Positions 60,742-64,000 of a DNA stretch of 64,000 bases are shown here, one piece after another; the first letter of the stretch is position 1, and each line of letters begins with the position of its first letter. Source of the stretch: Ruegeria_C sp041537925 (GTDB lineage: Bacteria; Pseudomonadota; Alphaproteobacteria; Rhodobacterales; Rhodobacteraceae). The DNA is taken from the NCBI RefSeq assembly GCF_041537925.1, contig NZ_JBGOSH010000003.1, forward strand, positions 186,001 to 250,000. The letters are read 5' to 3'. The position numbers were made by a program, and so were the translations under genes. The notes beneath the pieces are model-generated. The model saw nothing but the letters and a program-made list of their open reading frames with translations, had not been told where the DNA came from and ran no database searches.

Positions 60742-61212
60742 CGGTCTCCGCGGAGGTGTTGCGCCGCGTCAACAGGATTTACCGCTTCTTTGGTTGGGGT
60801 TCGATGCCTTTAGGGGCTATGGCAGGTGGGGCCATGTCTCTGTACTGGAACCAGACTTTGGCCGCGAAATTGCACTACGCTCGACATTCGTGTGTGCAGG
60901 ACTCGCTTGCGTGAGTTTGCTTTCAAAGTCCTTGTTTACCGCCGCTACAAGCAGGGAAAGCACCCTAATCGCAGTTCTTGAGTTCACGACTCGCACCGTA
61001 CTCAATAGTTTCGCCGCCGATCCTGTTTACGCACCGCATGGTCAAGCTCGCAAATCAGGAAGTGTCTCGAACTTCAACGTCATCGACGACACGGACATTT
61101 CGGTGCGATCCCTTATCTGAAGGCTGGTTAATTGAGAACTAGGATCAGGCTGAAAACAGCCCGATCCGCGCCTGGGTTAGGTCTTCATTGGAAAGGAAAG
61201 CAGTCAATTTCA
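60742..61212. other. About 470 bp without a recognisable gene
   Basis: A plus-strand open frame crosses this stretch, but it starts antisense to the IS6 remnant and shows no family features. It may hold further transposon debris. Confidence 0.4.
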
Positions 61213-63591
61213 CTAAAGCGCTTCAATCTCACAGACATATGCGCGTAAAGGAACTGATCCACTGACTGGGTCCAACGCATCCTGACCGATCATCTGATTG
61301 AAGTTCGCTGTGTTTTCGCCCAATACGTCATAGCCTGGTGCGTCAAGTTCCGGGCAAGCTTGCCACCATCCGTGCTGACCACAGATCACCTTGGGATCAA
61401 GGGTTTTGTCCAGCCGTGCTCGGGCACGGGCATGGCCCTTGGGCGTTTTTACACGCACCCAATCACCAGCACTGATGTTTCGCGCTTCAGCAGCTTCTGG
61501 ATGCATGTCGACTTGAGGCTCCAGTGCGCGACGGCGCAGGCTTGGCAATCCACGATGCTGGCTCTCACAGAAGAGTGAATCTTTGGTGCAGGTCAGGATC
61601 AATGGGTATCTCGCCGCCAGTTTCGGTTGGGCACAATGGCCTACCTGTGGTTCCTCATAGTCAGGTAACGGCGGATATCCGTGATCCATCAAGATTTCAG
61701 AATAGAATTCTACTTTCCCCGAAGGAGTATCAAATCCGCGCGGCACGCCGTCTTTGAGGGCCTGATACTTCTGGTAGGTCGTCTGCAACGGCACACGAAT
61801 GCCTTCAGGAGTTGCGCGCAAGGCCTCTGGTGTCAATCCGCTAGGCGACAGCTGGTGGTGGTAGGCAGCATCGACATCACCGTCCCAGAACAGATCCCCC
61901 AGCCCAAGCTGGCAGGCCAGGTCAAAAACAATCTGGATGTCCGACCTTGCCTCACCTCGTGCCTCGACCAGTTGCTGGCGTAACTGAACAAGGGAACATG
62001 CGTCCTCGCTTACCTCAAATCCAATCTTCAACCCTTCGGACTCGAACGGGCTCGTCGTAGGCAGAACGATATCGGCAAGCTCGGCACTGGGGTTCATGAA
62101 AAGATCGATATGGACATTGAACTCAAGCGCCTTCAACGCCTCGTAACCACGCGCGCCATCTGCATGGGCCAGTAACAGGTTCGAGCCAAAGTTAATCATC
62201 GCCCGTATTTTGTAGGGTTTCTCGTCCAGAATGGCGTCGTAGATATCGGCCGAGGCGACAAAATCATATTTTGCCGGGCCAAGAGGCCTCTTGACCCGTC
62301 CCAAAGTCTTGTCCCGTTGCGCTGCCGACAGAAACTCGTCCCCTTGGATGTTGTTGGTCGGGACGGCGGGAAATTCTACATTGCCCCCCTTGGTATCGTA
62401 GTTGCCGGTCAACGCATACAACAGCCCAATGGATCGCGCACTCTGGGTTGCATTGGATTGCTGCTCAAGTCCTGACCAGGTCATGTAGGCAACAGGCCGC
62501 GATTGCCACATCATCTTGGCCGTCCGCGTGATTTCCGATGCCGCGACGCCGGTGATTTTCTCTACGTTATCTGGGGTATAGCGAGCGCAGATTTGCGCCC
62601 AAAGTGCAAAGACCGGGCGACAGGTCACTGGTCCATCCAAGGTTGCCACTTCGAATGAACCCGAGAGGGCATAGCTGCTGGTGTCGGCGCCATGTTCGCA
62701 GACCACTGGTTCCTTGGTTGCTCCAGACCAGACCATGTAGCTGTCAAACGGCTTGCCAACCGCCAAATCAGAAGCGCGTAACAACCGTTTGGTATCATCT
62801 CGAACCAGCATCGGTGCATTCGACCAGCTGCGCAAAAACGCTTGATCACACCAACCCGCTTGGATCATGACATTCGACAATCCCAACGCCAATGCTCCGT
62901 CGGTGCCTGGACGAACTTGCAACCAAGCGTCAGCCTGCCGCGCCAATCCCGCATTGCGCGGATCTACAACGATCAACTGTGCACCACGCTTTTTGGCCGC
63001 ACTGGTTGCCGTGGCATGGGCAATCCGCGAGACCGTTGGATTGTAACCCCAGAACAGGATACAACCCGCGTTTTCCAGATCCGGCATTACTCCCGCGGGT
63101 AAAGCCGACCCAAATGAGTAAAGGTTGGCCAAATACCGGCCCCAACCGCACAGTTCCATTGAAATGGATTGGTTCGGGCTGCCGAAAGCTCGCCTTAACC
63201 GCCTGACCCATTCTACGGAATCAGACATGGCAGAGGTCGACGGGGACGCAGTATTGAAGACAACAGTCTCGGGGCCATGTTGATCGGAAAGACGCCTTAA
63301 ATTGTCAGAGATTGTGCGCAATGCTTCGCCCCAGCTGATCCGTTGCCACCCAGGATCAGCAGCGCCTTTTGGCTGTGTGCGCTTCATCGGATATTCAAGC
63401 CGGTCCGGATGGTAGACCAATTCGGGGGCAACCTTGCCCTTGATACAGAGCGCCCGCCCCGTCGGATGTGAAGGATCCGCCGACAGCGATGTCAGCCGCC
63501 CGTCTTCAACGGTTGCTATTGCACCGCACCGCGATACACAAAGCGCGCAAAAACTGGATACCTCTTCTCGGACCTGTGTCGGTTCAAACAT
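61213..63591 (-). CDS. Molybdopterin oxidoreductase (DMSO reductase family) with [4Fe-4S] motif
   Basis: A 792-aa protein. Near the N-terminus lies C15-x2-C18-x3-C22-x26-C49 for a [4Fe-4S] cluster; LFWGYNPTVSRI and the C-terminal molydopterin-binding domain (ISAGDWVRVKTPKGHARARA; YDVLGENTANFNQMIG) bind the bis-MGD cofactor. C148 in SMELCGWGRYL is the probable molybdenum ligand. No twin-arginine signal is seen, so the enzyme should be cytoplasmic. No Fe-S subunit or membrane anchor gene is next to it, unlike PsrABC or DmsABC systems. The substrate cannot be named. ATG chosen; a TTG lies 11 codons upstream. Confidence 0.9.
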   Translation of the reverse strand: MFEPTQVREEVSSFCALCVSRCGAIATVEDGRLTSLSADPSHPTGRALCIKGKVAPELVYHPDRLEYPMKRTQPKGAADPGWQRISWGEALRTISDNLRRLSDQHGPETVVFNTASPSTSAMSDSVEWVRRLRRAFGSPNQSISMELCGWGRYLANLYSFGSALPAGVMPDLENAGCILFWGYNPTVSRIAHATATSAAKKRGAQLIVVDPRNAGLARQADAWLQVRPGTDGALALGLSNVMIQAGWCDQAFLRSWSNAPMLVRDDTKRLLRASDLAVGKPFDSYMVWSGATKEPVVCEHGADTSSYALSGSFEVATLDGPVTCRPVFALWAQICARYTPDNVEKITGVAASEITRTAKMMWQSRPVAYMTWSGLEQQSNATQSARSIGLLYALTGNYDTKGGNVEFPAVPTNNIQGDEFLSAAQRDKTLGRVKRPLGPAKYDFVASADIYDAILDEKPYKIRAMINFGSNLLLAHADGARGYEALKALEFNVHIDLFMNPSAELADIVLPTTSPFESEGLKIGFEVSEDACSLVQLRQQLVEARGEARSDIQIVFDLACQLGLGDLFWDGDVDAAYHHQLSPSGLTPEALRATPEGIRVPLQTTYQKYQALKDGVPRGFDTPSGKVEFYSEILMDHGYPPLPDYEEPQVGHCAQPKLAARYPLILTCTKDSLFCESQHRGLPSLRRRALEPQVDMHPEAAEARNISAGDWVRVKTPKGHARARARLDKTLDPKVICGQHGWWQACPELDAPGYDVLGENTANFNQMIGQDALDPVSGSVPLRAYVCEIEAL

Positions 63592-63867
63592 GAGTATTCG
63601 CTTTCGGCTGTTCGGTTCAGTCAAATTATTGACCGTTGACTGACGCTACCACAAATTGATGCCGTCTCCCCGTTTCCATCCGACTCAATTGAATTGCATT
63701 CGATGGCAACGTGGTAGCTTCTTGGGGCAAATAGACAAAAGCAGCCACTAGTGTGCATGCAACGAAAGCCGGTAATTCCCTCAGAGCAGACGCTCGCTAA
63801 GATTCAGCCAATGTCAGCACTAACCTCAACTTGCTCGTTCGCTGAAACCCGCGGCAGAGCTGTTTTC
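63592..63867. other. Intergenic stretch, nothing recognised
   Basis: 276 bp upstream of the molybdopterin enzyme and downstream of the partial gene at the window edge. No palindrome or gene stands out. Confidence 0.4.
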
Positions 63868-64000
63868 TTAATCCCCAGTTAGAAACGCAGTGCGGATAGC
63901 GGTTTTCATGGCATCCTGTGGCCCAGCTTCGCTTGAACTGGTTGCGGCCATCACCAGCTTCGAGGCGGGCGTATTTCCAAAGCCAAGTTTCTCCCCCACG
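63868..64000 (-). CDS. C-terminal end of an unidentified gene (runs off window)
   Basis: A minus-strand frame open from the window edge encodes 43 residues ending SEAGPQDAMKTAIRTAFLTG plus Asp, then TAA. Base use looks coding, but the fragment is too short for me to name a family. It precedes the molybdopterin enzyme on the same strand by 276 bp. Confidence 0.45.
   Translation of the reverse strand, partial: VGEKLGFGNTPASKLVMAATSSSEAGPQDAMKTAIRTAFLTGD

Noticed and set aside
60566..61120. A 184-codon plus-strand frame
   Set aside because: It begins antisense to the IS6 remnant and shows no family features.

Overview
The window looks like a chromosomal or chromid segment of an alphaproteobacterium, most likely of the Roseobacter/Rhodobacteraceae group. 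This rests on gene content: a DUF6525-type protein, SorC- and GntR-controlled ABC and TRAP catabolic operons, a short-Q-loop bd oxidase with a DUF2474 small subunit, an ETHE1-type persulfide dioxygenase next to an SQR, and a two-part MetF. No rRNA, tRNA, CRISPR array or replication origin was seen. Genes are densely packed, with many ATGA/TGATG stop-start overlaps, and the gene blocks are separated by decayed insertion sequences.

Layout: (1) 1-5.4 kb, minus strand: a sulfide/persulfide operon (DUF2892 protein, two YeeE/YedE half-transporters, persulfide dioxygenase, phosphatase-SQR fusion, SulP permease) behind a Crp/Fnr and an Rrf2 regulator. (2) 5.5-8.7 kb, plus: 1-Cys peroxiredoxin and a cyanide-insensitive-type bd oxidase with a 35-aa third subunit. 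(3) 9.3-15.5 kb, plus: a MoxR/DUF58/VWA (Bat-like) operon. (4) 16.0-23.3 kb, plus: a VOC protein, an unknown protein, and a nitrilase-family amidase, large PLP decarboxylase, ATP-grasp enzyme and cysteine Ntn-hydrolase. This looks like an undescribed amine/amide pathway. (5) 23.5-26.1 kb: a YkuD_2 protein, a frameshifted luciferase-domain gene, a ferric-reductase-like membrane protein and a PepSY protein. (6) 26.3-32.9 kb: a zinc-scarcity regulon (DUF6525, DUF1826, two CobW-family GTPases, ZnuA, Zur, ZnuC, ZnuB) with two candidate Zur boxes.

(7) 33.6-57.6 kb: a catabolic block whose two ends each carry a decayed copy of the same IS110-type end, in inverted orientation. Its left half is a disaccharide operon: SorC regulator, HAD phosphatase/mutase, GH65 phosphorylase, PfkB kinase and a sugar ABC transporter with two binding proteins. 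Its right half is a TRAP-transporter pathway: TRAP DctPQM, a TIM-barrel/HPPD-like fusion whose barrel lacks its metal ligands, a citryl-CoA-lyase-like protein, a TIM-barrel isomerase, a CoA-acylating-type aldehyde dehydrogenase, a ThDP enzyme, Usp, a Gfo/Idh oxidoreductase and a GntR regulator. A common AT-rich operator-like sequence lies in front of its three transcription units. (8) 57.8-64 kb: a MetF pair, a glutathionyl-hydroquinone reductase, an IS6 remnant and a stand-alone molybdopterin oxidoreductase.

Functional themes: regions 1 and 2 fit together as sulfide oxidation plus a sulfide-tolerant terminal oxidase, with two redox-type regulators between them. Region 6 is a coherent zinc-scarcity response. 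Regions 4 and 7 hold the least-explained biochemistry. All functional statements come from reading the sequence and from memory of protein families; no database search or computation was run.
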